64,000 nucleotides of DNA. It comes from Ascochyta rabiei (Eukaryota; Ascomycota; Dothideomycetes; Pleosporales; Didymellaceae). A program made the position numbers and the translations under genes. Below the pieces are notes generated by a model. It worked only from the letters and a program-made list of their open reading frames with translations. It had not been told where the DNA came from and did not search any database. The stretch is taken from positions 620,001-684,000 of the forward strand of contig NC_082406.1 in NCBI RefSeq assembly GCF_004011695.2. Reading direction: 5' to 3'. Shown here one piece after another: positions 48,143 to 59,252 of this stretch; positions within the stretch are counted from its first letter, which is position 1, and each line of letters opens with the position of its first letter.

Positions 48143-48876
48143 TGGGGACGGCAAGAGAGCTTAAGGAGGGTGCGGGGAGCATACCAAGAGGCACATTGCG
48201 TACATGACGGGCTCTTGTTTCTGCGTAGCTTGTCAAAGTGACATATTATTGACGCATGGAGTTGAGGGGTTAGACGACAAGCACAGGGCATTCACGTGGC
48301 ACATGTCTGACAGCAATGCGCTAGTATCTTGATCACTGTCCGTGGATTGGTGTTATTCGGGGGACTTTTTACTCTAAGTCCCCTTCAGGATGAAGCCCAG
48401 CGAGGGACAGATGTCAGCTACCTATTCAAGCTCCGTGTGTGGGGCCCGCAACGTGTGAACGAGGCAGTGTTGTCGTAGATCCGGTATTGGAGGCCGGGGG
48501 ACGCTGTTTGTTGTGGATTGCATGCTGTGGTGATGCAGGTGTGACGTCGTCCAATGAGCTGCGTTCCGATTAGCTGGCCGGGCCGCGCCGAGGAGCTCTG
48601 CACTTTCGTCGAACATGACCGTTGTGCAGCATGATTTCAGCCAATCAGACTAGGAACGAAGTCAGCAAGCTGCACTCTTCATAGAATTCTATGGTGTTTG
48701 TTGGTGCGAGAGGACATCTTGATGTAACCGTGTCACACATTGCGAATGCGTGACGTACGAGTGACAGTCCCTGCTACATAACAGCGAGCTTGTAGAAGGA
48801 AGGTATACTCTCTCATACATGCCAAATACAAGCCATCATCCGTCAAGTCTGCTATACTTCTGATCAACCGTTTGAA
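48143..48876. promoter_or_regulatory. Divergent promoter of catalase and hemerythrin-like gene
   Basis: 734 bases separate the two start codons. The interval has a TGACGTC element (48542-48548) followed two bases later by CCAAT (48551-48555), a second CCAATCA (48641-48647), and a TGACGT half-site (48751-48756). These are matches to ATF/CREB and CCAAT-binding-complex sites. Shared regulation is inferred from arrangement and motifs. Confidence 0.5.
48542..48555. promoter_or_regulatory. CRE plus CCAAT composite site
   Basis: TGACGTC immediately followed by CCAAT with a two-base spacer. In other ascomycetes, AtfA-type bZIPs act on catalase genes through TGACGT sites. Confidence 0.45.
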
Positions 48877-49624
48877 ATGTCTTCAGTTCGTGCCTTTGCA
48901 TCACCTGTCGCCAGGGCCGCCTTCAGACCTCAGATTGCTGGCAAAGCAGGTAACATGAGGGCTTTCGCAACCTCCCGGATCATTCGTGCAGCAGCGTTGA
49001 CCGAAGCGATCACGTCCGATCACCGAGAGCTCGAGAAGTTATACAATGTCATCGTCAACTCCAAGGATGTCGAACAGCAGACGCGCTATGGCAACCAGTT
49101 CATCTGGGAGCTTGCTCGGCACTCGGTCGCTGAGGAACTAATCGTCTACCCGGCTATGGAGGGTATGGGCGAGGAGGGTAAGGCCCATGCCGAGAGGGAT
49201 CGCAAGCACCACCACACCGTAAGCAAGGAAGAGCTCTGTACTCTCGATACGTGCTGACTCTGCTTAGCTCAAGGAGCTCCTCAAGACCTTCCAGAACATG
49301 AGTGCCCAGGACTCCGAATACGTCCCTCAACTGAAGAAGCTGTACAAGCACCTCGAGAACCACATCAAGGAGGAGGAGAAAGACGACCTACCCGCCCTCG
49401 AGCAGGCCCTGACCTCAGAGAAGAACCGTGGCAGCTCTGAGAGCTTGGCAAAGAGCTTCTCCAGGACCAAGATGTTCGTCCCATCCAGGTCGCATCCAGC
49501 TGCTGGCGAGAATCCGTACATAGAGGGCCCTGCCGGACTGCCAGTCGCCATCTTCGACCACATTGCCGACCTCTTTCGCAAGTTTCCCGATGGCACCATC
49601 AGTCCCAACCCATCACAGAAGTAA
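48877..49624 (+). CDS. Hemerythrin HHE-domain protein, likely mitochondrial
   Basis: Exons 48877-49218 and 49268-49624 (49-nt intron) encode 232 residues. The first about 35 are rich in Arg, Ala and Ser without acids (MSSVRAFASPVARAAFRPQ), a typical mitochondrial presequence. The HHE four-helix domain has metal-ligand pairs in TSDHRELEKLY, LARHSVAEELIVYPAME, RDRKHHHT and HLENHIKEEEKDDLP. Such domains bind non-heme di-iron and act in oxygen, NO or iron handling; the exact role in fungi is not settled. It is transcribed divergently from the catalase, which suggests a stress or iron-redox link. It is not a canonical FBXL5 or Ric protein. Confidence 0.9.
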
Positions 49625-50424
49625 GCGGCGCGTTCTTGGTCGTTAGATCGATGCGTTGAAGGAACGCTCGGCGTTGTGGAGAGACGTTACGATATCGATG
49701 TTGAAGAAGGAGTGATGGCGTTCTAAAATATAGGTACGGGACCTGTAGGAATTGTACTGTACAACATGTCAAGTCTTTATAATAATAACCTCGAACCACA
49801 ATTCCAGCCATGAGGAAGTGCGCTACATGTCTCTGCTGCCGTGATGCGCTGCAGCAAAGTGGGGAGCTTGCCAGCACAACGCGCCACGCTAAGATAGATT
49901 AGTCAGCGTTTGTAGGGATTTAAGACTCAAAGGCCAATATCGTATGGATCCACCTCCACCATAGACACATTATGCTATTCCTGCTCTGAACTCAACTCCA
50001 CCAATAAAATTTCTGCTTTGTTCCCGAGAACCGCCTTTTGACCTGCTCTAAACCCGAAAGACCTTGGTTAACACGAGTATTTCCAAGAGATCTACAGCAC
50101 CACGCACAACAAGCTTGCACGCGTAAAGGTTAGAGGTTGGTAGGTAAGCTGGTTGCAAGGCTAAAATAGGACGCTTACAGAACGACAGGCGTTTGGACAT
50201 GGTTGTGATCGGTCCAGGGTCAGACCAATATAGCAGTAGGAAGGTTTGACTGTCACAGGTTGGAAGGAAAGTTGGTAGGGGGGATACCTGTAAGTGAATC
50301 AACACGGGCGAGTACTAGAGAAACTGTTTCCAAAACAGAATGCTCTTGTATTATCATAACGGGATGTTCAACGATCAGAATGTGATGGAGATATTATTAT
50401 GGTCCATGTCTCTCACACAATACC
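49625..50424. other. Intergenic between convergent genes, no gene seen
   Basis: About 800 bases between two 3' ends. No gene is recognised. Confidence 0.5.
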
Positions 50425-51227
50425 CTAGGTGATCACCACAGCCCTTGGAATTGTCACTTCACCAGACTGACTCAAAACACCCTCTTCGGCAATGTTATCA
50501 CCCAAGTCCATCCGGCTGAGCACATCCTCAATCCCCAAGAACTTGCCAACACGTATCGAATCTTGTCGCAGCCGCTGCCCGTTACCAAAGACAATGTCGT
50601 CATCCGAACGAAGCTTCCATACTTCAGTAGGAGTAGCAAGTAGTGTCACTACCTCCGTCGTGCACTCTCTATGCTGTCTCGAGGACATGAGGTGCCATGT
50701 TTGTGGACCAGGTGCCTCCCGGTTTGGCGAAGAAAGACAGAAGTGTAACTAGAGAAAGACATAGGTTTCAGTTTTTGAGACCTGACAGATGTCTGAAGGC
50801 CACTTACCTCGCGGGCTATTGGAGATGGTGGCAGGCGTCCTCCTCTGATGCGGTCAATCAAGCCCATGCCCAAGCCGTATTGATTGAGCGCCAGGTCAAG
50901 ACCAAGATAGATCGCACACGATACTAAAGTGACAACACAGACAAAGCCCCATAAGTCGTGCACGCTGTGAAATACGCCCTGGTAGTGGCGGTGCGCCGGT
51001 TGAAGTAGGTCCTCACACTCCGTGTCCGTGGTGCTGTCCGCGTCCCAAGAGTTGCGTTGTGCTTCTTCGTCGAAAACTCTGTGCTTCATGTCGCTCAGAA
51101 AAGACGACTCTGTACAGATTGTCTGTGCGCTTCTATCGCAATTATCGACTCCATGGTGCAGACGGAAGTACGAGAGGAGCCCAGCGTGTGGAAGAGTAGC
51201 GTCGATGTCGCAGTTGGGGGAAGACAT
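50425..51227 (-). CDS. Hypothetical single-pass membrane protein
   Basis: Exons 50808-51227 and 50425-50748, joined over a 59-nt intron with GTAAGT and CTCTAG signals, encode 247 residues. A hydrophilic acidic N-terminus (DSTTDTECED) precedes one hydrophobic helix (about 92-114, LWGFVCVVTLVSCAIYLGL). A GLIDRIRGGRLPPSPIARE stretch follows, then a C-terminal region with no known domain. There is no signal peptide. The two-exon model is supported because both halves stay in frame and end cleanly. I do not recognise the family. Confidence 0.65.
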
Positions 51228-52033
51228 GGTCACAGTCCTGTCCTTGTACTATGTTCGATGTATTGATGTGGTATGTTGTGTGTTGCTAACAAGGATGCTC
51301 AATGTTAGGTGAGACTATGTTGTGACGCGAGAAGGTTGTGGAAAAGTCTGTGTTGCGCCAACGACCGGAAAGACATGGCGTTGTTTTGAAGTAGCGCATT
51401 GGAGGACTCATCGCACGCGGTGGGCAGGAACTGTCAGTGAAGCTTCGGATGCGGAAGGTGAAGGTTGGTGTTGTCGGTTGCGGTATTCTTGAGGCAGCTG
51501 CGTGGTTGGTGTTTCATAGCCCGGAATGCGCGAGGCTGCTGTTGCGTAACGTGAAGATGACAACCCAGCTTACTAACATTCAAGCACGCAGCATCATAGT
51601 GTGTTGCAAACAGAGATTCGAAACTGCTGTTAGGAGATACAGTGCCTCTCGTCTAGCATCAGCAGACTGGTATTGCACTGTGATCCTTTAGTGGACTCTT
51701 GCGGCCCTGAACGCACAATACAAAACCAAAGCCAAGATAAAATGGGGGGTTGTCAAGGTTGAAGAGAGCGGTGTCGGCCACTGTGCGTTCTCAAATGAAA
51801 TGAAAGAGTCTGGTCACTGGAGGTTGGACAAAGGTATGCTGGGTAAGACGCGCTTTGCCAATTCGACCCTCAAGATGGTTTAGAGTGGATATCTGTTCAT
51901 CCTTGAGTACTGCAGCCTCTAGAACATGGTGACTTGGCAATCGACAATTAATTAGACAAGGGTAAAAATAATATTCAAGCTGATGAGTTTGCAGACAGGA
52001 AGTTACATGTACAGAAACCGAAAACTTAACGTC
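51228..52033. other. Intergenic, no gene seen
   Basis: About 800 bases between the membrane-protein start and the 3' end of the lipase. Only chance frames are visible. Confidence 0.5.
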
Positions 52034-54226
52034 TCAACTTGAGCCAGGCATGGGAGTCCCACTACCGCTCCTTTTCTTTACTTTGAACTTCTTCTTTCTC
52101 TCTTCCGCACTCCCGCGGTCACCGTCTTTTCTTGAAGCAAAACTACCCACACTCCCCACACTCAGCCTATTCGATGCTTTTGACCCGCCGCTCTCACCGT
52201 GCCCCTCGCCGTCAACAACGCCGTTGACTGCTTTTGCGCTGCCCAAGCTGATGCCCCGTTCTCCAAACCGGCTCACTCGTCCGTTACTGGCCTGGCTGTC
52301 GAAACTTCTTCTTCGGTTTCCTTGCGGTCTGCTGGGTGTTATAGGATGACTGGCCTCTTGCTCCGTCCCTGCGACTTCATCACTCGACCACCAGCCTTCT
52401 GGCCGGGAGGTAGATGTTTGGCCTGTAAGTTGGGAGTGCTGTGAGTTTTCGTTAGAATTCGCAGGCGAGCCTACAGTGTGGACCGCTACGACCTTAGATG
52501 CAGAAGTGGATGGAGACTGCGGCTTGTTGGGCTGAGAGGGGGTGCGTTGCTGTAATGGAGAGCTCTGGGTGAATGGAAAGGCGGTATGAGAATGTGGGGA
52601 AGAGCGTGGTGAGCTCCGTGGATGGGGGATGCGTGTTATCTGCGCTAGCCGGGAGCGTGGCGAGGGTTCTGTCTCTTCGTTGTCGCTGAGGATTGTGCGG
52701 CGTGTGATTTTCGAAATCTTTTTCGCTGATTGAGGTGGTGTACCAATTGGACTGTCGTCGCTTGCATTGTAGTTCTCCGGCTCAGGTAGAGCACGGGATT
52801 CGGGAAGAGGCCTGCTGAAGTGAACCGGGGAGCGGAGATGCTTGTCTTTGTAAAGGTCGAGGTTCGTGGATGAGCTTGCGTGTTTGTCAAGGGCTTCGAA
52901 GACATGTGGGAAGACGAGTTTGTCGACTGATTGCGCCCAGAGAAAATCGAGATGCTCGTAGTGCGGGATCTCCTTTGCGATGGTGTGTCGTGGGAGCTCC
53001 TTCAGCATGACGTTGATGTCGACCAGACTGTCAGAGCCACCCCAGACAAGGACGATAGGCGTCTTGATGTTGCGCGTAGGGAACTTAGCAACCTTGTAAT
53101 ACTTCGACCGATTTGGGTTGATTGGGCTCGGCGCCTCATCGTCGTACATCTGAAAGACGCCGTTACGGATGATCTGGAACCAATGCACCACGCTCTTGGT
53201 GGATGTGTACGAGTAGAGATGCGGGTACGAGGCGAGCTTCTGGTCCGGGGAGATGTTGATCGCAGTCCAGCCAAACAGAAATCTGAGTGAAGCATCGATA
53301 AGGCGAACGAAGATTGGCGGGTACAAGATCGACTGCCACATGGTCGCCGAGGCCAATATAGCCTTGCGTCCAAACGCTAGGTAAAGGATATCAGGGGACG
53401 CCTTGACAAACGAGTCCACGGTTCCAGAAGCCACACCCTTGGGACTCATAGCTGGCGCCAGCGCAATGAAGACATCCACCTTCTCGTTCAGCGTGGGGTG
53501 AATGCTCAGCGTAGCAAATGCCTGTGCAGTTCCCTGGCTAAACCCAATGTAGCTCAGACTCGGCTGATGCGTGGTCTCCAGGATATAGCTTATCGAATCC
53601 GGAATGTCGTGGAACGCAAACTGATCCATGCTGAAGTTCCAGAATTTGGCATCCGTCGGCGCCACATGTATATTCTTCTTGCTGTACTTGTTTCCACGAT
53701 TGTTGCCAAGCCAGACGTCGTACCCTCGCTCAACAAGCTCAAAAGGCAGACAGCGCTCGCGCTCCGTCAGACAGACCCAGACCTCGCTGTTCATCATCAG
53801 ACCGTGGTGCAGATACACAACTTTCTTCTTAAGCCCATCCTTGCCCGGTCCGGCATTCACGCGCTCGCCTTCCTCGCCGCGCCTCCAGCCTAGGCGGTGC
53901 AGGCCGAGCAGGTACCCGTCGCCGGTCTGCACAATGTGCTCTTCGCAGTAGTAGCCGTAGATCTCGCACAACTCGGTGAAGTCACCGGCATTGGCAACAG
54001 CGCTCCACACATCCTTCTTCCTGTCACGCGAACGGCGCGATGAGGGGGAGGAGAGCTGGTTGAAGAGGCGGCGCGTGATGCGGTAGCAGGCGTTGATGAT
54101 GGGCGTGGGCAGGGCGAGGGTAATGACGGCGATGACGGATTCAAGGGCGATGAGCAGGATGGACAGGACCAGGGCGAAGTACTCGCGAAGGTGTAGGCGT
54201 CCGAGGAAGGGGATTCGGAGGGCCAT
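52034..54226 (-). CDS. Membrane-anchored sterol esterase / triacylglycerol lipase (Tgl1/Yeh-like)
   Basis: A single exon; the ATG at 54226 gives 730 residues and places a membrane anchor near the N-terminus (about 14-40, YFALVLSILLIALESVIAVI). The frame extends upstream, but that sequence is not protein-like. An acid-lipase-type N-terminal segment (CEIYGYYCEEHIVQTGDGYLL) leads into the alpha/beta hydrolase fold with oxyanion region YLHHGLMM, nucleophile Ser230 in GFSQG, acid Asp399 in GGSDS (or Asp403) and His425 in HYEHLD. Yeast relatives hydrolyse steryl esters on lipid droplets or at the plasma membrane. The C-terminal 270 residues are a disordered Ser/Pro/Arg-rich tail with many phosphorylatable sites. 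Confidence 0.9.
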   Translation of the reverse strand: MALRIPFLGRLHLREYFALVLSILLIALESVIAVITLALPTPIINACYRITRRLFNQLSSPSSRRSRDRKKDVWSAVANAGDFTELCEIYGYYCEEHIVQTGDGYLLGLHRLGWRRGEEGERVNAGPGKDGLKKKVVYLHHGLMMNSEVWVCLTERERCLPFELVERGYDVWLGNNRGNKYSKKNIHVAPTDAKFWNFSMDQFAFHDIPDSISYILETTHQPSLSYIGFSQGTAQAFATLSIHPTLNEKVDVFIALAPAMSPKGVASGTVDSFVKASPDILYLAFGRKAILASATMWQSILYPPIFVRLIDASLRFLFGWTAINISPDQKLASYPHLYSYTSTKSVVHWFQIIRNGVFQMYDDEAPSPINPNRSKYYKVAKFPTRNIKTPIVLVWGGSDSLVDINVMLKELPRHTIAKEIPHYEHLDFLWAQSVDKLVFPHVFEALDKHASSSTNLDLYKDKHLRSPVHFSRPLPESRALPEPENYNASDDSPIGTPPQSAKKISKITRRTILSDNEETEPSPRSRLAQITRIPHPRSSPRSSPHSHTAFPFTQSSPLQQRTPSQPNKPQSPSTSASKVVAVHTVGSPANSNENSQHSQLTGQTSTSRPEGWWSSDEVAGTEQEASHPITPSRPQGNRRRSFDSQASNGRVSRFGERGISLGSAKAVNGVVDGEGHGESGGSKASNRLSVGSVGSFASRKDGDRGSAEERKKKFKVKKRSGSGTPMPGSS

Positions 54227-54593
54227 GTCGTCTGCGTGCGTGCCGTTCGTTGACCTCGATGAATGGCAGCAGCTATATGCGTTGTGTATTGGCACACGCA
54301 AGTCTCTTAGCGATTGACCACCAGCGCTTCCTTTTTCCGTCAACACAGGAGCCGCAATCGACAAATGCAAACGAGACGATCCTCCTGACGCGCGCAATCC
54401 CGTTCCCGTCACCACTGAAGCTATGGAGAAATGACGTCTCCAGCTTTGTTTGACATGTGACATCGCTCTCCCGCGGCCATCGTCGACCACGAACAGCCAC
54501 GATCGGCGTCTTGGCACTTCCAAATGCCGACATCTGGAAATAGTATCACGACATGCACCACCCTATGCGCCGCAACCCACACAACACGCAACC
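54227..54593. other. Divergent promoter between lipase and Pet191
   Basis: Only 367 bases separate the two start codons, so both promoters lie here. CCATCGTCGACC-like and CRE-less sequence; no specific element was assigned. Confidence 0.5.
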
Positions 54594-55047
54594 ATGCCTC
54601 AATCATGTAAAGACATCCGTAAGTGCACAGTGCCAAACTCGGTATATATTAATATCGCGCGAGGACTAATCCCTACATACAGGCGCCGCCCTAGCATTCT
54701 GCCTACAAAATAGCGACTGCATCCTCGTCGAGCGCAACTCCCCCGGCGACTGTCTACGGCCCCCGCTCAAATACACATTGCCCACGCAATGCCAGCAGCT
54801 GCAGAAGGGCTACGCCGAGTGCAAAAAGGGCATGATCGACATGCGCAAGCGGTTTCGAGGAAACAGACCCATTTCGGTGCAGGGTCAGCTCGAGACGGGC
54901 GCGTTTGGCCAGGGCAGAGCTGAGGTGGACGAAAAGGCAGGCACTATCGAGGAGAAGGGATATATGCTGTATGCTGGGCGGCCGTACCAGGCCGTGAACG
55001 AGACAAAGGGGGATCAGGATCCAGAGAATAAGGGATTGGATCGGTGA
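54594..55047 (+). CDS. PET191: Cytochrome c oxidase assembly protein Pet191
   Basis: Exons 54594-54618 and 54683-55047 encode 129 residues. The short first exon codes for MPQSCKDI, and the junction Arg is split. Twin C-x9-C arrangement: Cys5/Cys15 (CKDIRAALAFC) and CQQLQKGYAEC, with extra cysteines in NSDCILVERN and GDCLRPPLKY, matches Pet191 (COA5). The protein sits in the intermembrane space and is needed to assemble complex IV. The C-terminal 50 residues (from about 80) are an acidic extension beyond the conserved core, as in other filamentous fungi. Confidence 0.95.
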
Positions 55048-56175
55048 CGAAGAGGGGGGGTTTTGTGTGAGGCAGCATCATCAAATGCATTGGATGGCGT
55101 TATGGAATGGGTCATTGCTAGAGGTATCTCCTCTCTGTATCAGTACTGCACTGTAAGATATGATTCGAGCAACGTACTCTGCATCTCTACAGATGAGCTA
55201 CGATCCAGAGAAAGCTAGTCGTCTGACAAGCACCGGCGAGTGAAGACACCCATTTCACAGTCTTATCCATATCTTCTTGCACCATGCCACTAGCACGATA
55301 CGTTTAAATGGACTCCTTTACAACAACTAATCATTGCTCAAGTGGACAGAGATAGCGACACGTTTCCACACGCCCACTGCTTCACCAGCCTAGCATCTCG
55401 CCTGGCCCTTGTTCATACTTCACGAGTCTTTGAGTCATAGGCACTGGCTGGTCCGATTGCTTTGGGGTCCGAGGTCGGAAAAGACACCGATGTTCTGGAA
55501 TATCCAACCGTGTCGCAAGAATCGAGCGGTTTCCATGTCGTTATGGGACATGTATTAGAAGTGCTCATCTAAAGCGTTGCGACTGAAGATGATAAACTTC
55601 GACAGATAGCATTGCGCAAGGCTACATTGTTCTGGCTGTCCGAAATCGCACTCCCTGATCTCGAACATGGCCATTGCTTCGCCGATCATCACGAGAAAAT
55701 TGAGGAGCTTCATGTTGAGTGGTCCGAGGTGGAATATCTGAGGTACAGTGGTAGGCTATTATTATGGGTTGTTGTAAACATGCGTCATGTGTACTGTTCG
55801 TTATATGGCCTTAGCATGTTCTGTTTAGTAGACGTTGTGCTGCCGGCTGTAAAGTTTGGTAGTACTGTGGGTGGTCATAGAGGATGTCGGTGACGGGTGA
55901 GGGAGGAAAGACGTTGGAGTGGAATACCAACAGAAGAGAGGCTAGCACTCTTCGTTGCTGCCTTTGTACCTCACAGCGAAGTTACTTCTGCTAGTAGGTT
56001 CTTTCCCAGAATGCGCCCAGACCTGGCATCCATCTGGGTAGTTGTGTTCAGCTGCACCCAGGGTCTGGCAACTACTGCTATCGAGTACACAAGAAGTTTA
56101 AGAAACTCAGCATATGCCAGACGGAAGGAGAGTAGCTTCCCTGTAGACTTCAGTATTGGTTTTTTCCTGTGATCA
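55048..56175. other. Intergenic between convergent genes, no gene seen
   Basis: About 1.1 kb. A 93-codon frame at 55612-55893 has no recognisable features. Nothing else was noted. Confidence 0.45.
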
Positions 56176-58185
56176 TCACAGAACGAAGACATACGGTCGG
56201 TCGAAGCATTCATCCCACCCTGGTTCGGCCTTTTGCCAGTACCGCCGCAGCACCGCCCGAGCCTTCAAAGGGCTGCTCGTTCCTAGCAGTCGACTGTGGT
56301 GCTCCAGTTGCTGTTCGATCCAGCGTCGCGTGCTCTGGCTGTCGTGATAGCCCGCTTCCACACCAAGTACACATAGCGGAAACAACGAGAACTTCCTCAA
56401 CTCCCTCGTCTGTGCGGCCGATCTTAGGCTCTCGAATAGGCGTTCACCATGTATGGTGCGCATTGTGTTCATCTCCAGGTTAATAGGCAACGCAGCGACT
56501 GCCTGTAGCGACATAGTGCAGTACAATGCGATAGCGGACTGGTATATGGTGCCAATGAGCAGCCACTGATCGTAATATTCACCCGGCTGTGCCCAATTCT
56601 CTGGTGCGAAGGCTTCGATGCGTGCGAGTAGGTCGAGAGCTTGCAACACACACTGGCTTTCGTCTTCGAATGGCGATGCAGTGATCTCTTGGCGCAAGCG
56701 GTTGATGCGAATGATCTCAACAAACAAAGACGGCGGACACAATACGTACGGAAAGACAAGGGTATACACCTTCTCAACTTCCTGGACGTGGTCCTCAAGA
56801 GATTTGGTGATATTGATGTGTTCTGAAGCCGGACCGAGACTGTTCGAAAAGGTTACAATGCTGTAGGCCGTCAGTGTGAATCTATGCGTGGAGAACAAGA
56901 GACTTACATGACAAATATGACTAGTGCGGACGTCAGGTAGGATGCTTCACGTATCAAAGTTGCAAATCCTCCGCGCATGTCTATCAGCTGCTTTATCCCA
57001 ATTGCATGAGATCGCCAGTCCCCTGAACTAGAGTTCTGGACCTGCAACTATAGTCAGCTTCACAGTCTTTAAACATCGAGCATCTACCTGCCTCCATAGC
57101 CATGAACATTAGTATACTGCTGATCGTCAAATCACTGCAGCGAGTCTTCTCCTTCGCGACGTATTCGCTGAGGGAGCGAATGGCGTGACCACGATATTTG
57201 TATATCTTAGATCGTTGGCTGGCGATGATTGCACGGTCGACCCCTGGGGGTAAAGAATGAATGTAATGGTTTAGTCCCAGGCAGACAAGGGTGTGATGCA
57301 TTGCGGGCGGCAACACGTGCAGGGCCCATACTGGAAAGTGGATTACAGCTGCATTGGGCGCTAGGCTGTCAGTCTCTTTGACGTCTGGGTAGATTCTGGT
57401 ATTGACTACAGGGATTAGTTAAGGTCTCCGAACGAATAAACGAGCTTACAGTAGTTGACTGCCTGTACCACCTCACAGGTTTCGTTTGATAAATACTCAT
57501 AAGACGGTAGGTCTTGCACCTCCATGACCCGCAATAAGCGCCGTAACTTCTCCAGAGGCTGTCGTTCAGATTGTAGCAGTAACGCAGCCTCCCAATACTG
57601 GCCTCTCTCCACCACAGCTTTGAGACTCCTTTTGCCGCCAATTTGCATGATACGAGCAGCCACACTAGAGCTGCTTGCGTGCTTAGTAGCATTTAAGACA
57701 ATGTGCTCCGCCTGCTCCTTGGCGCTTAAACTGTACCACCATGACGCTGTCTCCTCTTGAAGCAGCGAGCATGCAAGCTGGCATTTGTAAAGGTCGGCAG
57801 CCTCCTGTGTGATCTGGGGTTCGTCGAAGATTGGCAATTCCAAAACTGCGACGTCGTCTGTCGCTATGATATCCGACGAGTCAGACTTGTCAGAGTCTTC
57901 GCAGCCTACCGTGGCTAAACTGGGAACCGCGGTCACAACGGGCTCTCGGTCTTTTGATTTGATCGTGTACACCTTCGGCGGACCATCCTTTTTCCTTCGT
58001 CTTGATGTTACTTTTCCGGGCTCGACCCATTGCAGCGGTTTCTGTTCGTCATATCCCGGACACTCCTTGCCAGCCTTGATGCACTTTCTACAGTGAGGGA
58101 GGGTGTGATCGCACACCAAGCGCCGTTTGAGGCATTCCCAGCATTGCCGCGTTGCTTTCTCTTCTCCGCTTTCGGCTCGCTTCAT
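56176..58185 (-). CDS. Zn2Cys6 transcription factor with fungal TF domain 2-like body
   Basis: Exons 57450-58185, 57092-57405, 56908-57041 and 56176-56860 encode 622 residues in phase. The zinc cluster lies at the extreme N-terminus: Cys15, Cys18, Cys25, Cys32, Cys35 and Cys42 (QCWECLKRRLVC, then HCRKCIKAGKECPGY). KPLQWVEPGKVTSRRRKKDG follows, a combination found in a large clade of ascomycete regulators. The body (about 130-620) is helical, with GDWRSHAIGIKQLIDMRGGF. The third exon requires a GC donor (GAG followed by GCAGGT at 57091) to reach GDWRSH in frame; either TGCAG or CTATAG can serve as acceptor. The target is unknown. Confidence 0.82.
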
Positions 58186-59206
58186 ATTACTGATCAGACA
58201 CAACAGTAACTCTCAACGTGGACGGCGTACACCAAACTCGAGACGATCGCAACTGGTTTGCAAACTAACCGGTAGGCGCGTTTCTGCATCTTTATTACTA
58301 CTGATGGCCGAGTGTAGCTGTCCTGCCACAGGCTGGATTGGGGTGAGCCCCCACCTGTGGTGAGCAGTGTCAGCCGCCCCCTTTCCTTGGCCGTGATTAC
58401 TTCCTAATCCGGCTCCTCGCCTATTCGGACAAGCCGAATCTGCGTCGCATACGACCAGCTGAGCAACGTAGATTCATAATGCAGTGGCGCAGCTTGCTTT
58501 GCTTGCCTTGCGCCAAGATGATGGTAATAAAGCGTCCGGAAGCTGCGCTGAGGCATGACGCAGTTGCACATTTGCTATCTTTCACAGCGAATCCATTTTC
58601 TGTCCAATAGGGCATTACGAACCGGATTGTGAACAACAATCTGACATTTCTTGATGAGCACTATTGCGGACGAAGAGAATGAGGATCTTAAGAACACCAA
58701 CCCAAAGTCGAGGGTGATGAAGAGACATTTGCGGCAAGCTAAACCCCATGGAAGAATGGTCGAGAAACGTTTTGCCAAGTGGTGCCTCACACCGTAAGAA
58801 AGGTGCCGTAGACACTACAAGTCGTGCTCACTTACTAACTCGGATATAAGGGCGTCGGCTAGGTCAGTTTCGAGACACTTCAACTGGTGTCAAAGATCTT
58901 GCGCGCAGTTGCAACGTTCTTGATTGAAAGTAGGGTGAGGTGGGGCAGGAAAAGGGCGCGCCAAGCGACCGCCCTCACAACATACCGGTGGACCACGACC
59001 CACCCAACGCCCGTAACAAGATTCCGTTCGTTTTGTATCACTTTGCAGATCACGTGGTTCTGACAGCTTCTGCTCCTAGCCGCGACAAGAACATAACACA
59101 TCGTTGATAGCAGACGCAGCTTGGCAGCATAAGCATCAAACTTGTCAACAAACAAAACAAACAATATTTTAGGCCTCTGTTTGATTTGTTTGATAATTTT
59201 TAGCTA
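58186..59206. other. Intergenic, promoter of the regulator and flank of E3
   Basis: About 1 kb. Composition is ordinary up to about 59130, then becomes A/T-rich with CAAACAAAACAAAC-type sequence next to E3. No gene is seen. Confidence 0.5.
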
Positions 59207-59252
59207 ACGTAATCGGCCATTAAGTCAGCCAGGCAATTAAGCCAGCCACCTT
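59207..59252 (+). repeat. E3 left terminal inverted repeat
   Basis: Contains ATTAAGTCAGCCA and ATTAAGCCAGCCA starting at 59219 and 59236 (17 bp apart). It matches 61003-61048 in reverse complement. Confidence 0.92.

Noticed and set aside
48143..48154. Upstream start for catalase at 48154
   Set aside because: The extended frame begins with TTG, not ATG. The first real ATG is at 48142.
54227..54523. 99-residue N-terminal extension of the lipase
   Set aside because: The extension is basic, low in protein-like features and overlaps the short divergent promoter. The Met at 54226 sits directly before a membrane anchor.
55612..55893. 93-codon plus-strand frame as a gene
   Set aside because: No domain, no splice partner, and it lies in a convergent intergenic region. 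Length is within chance expectation.
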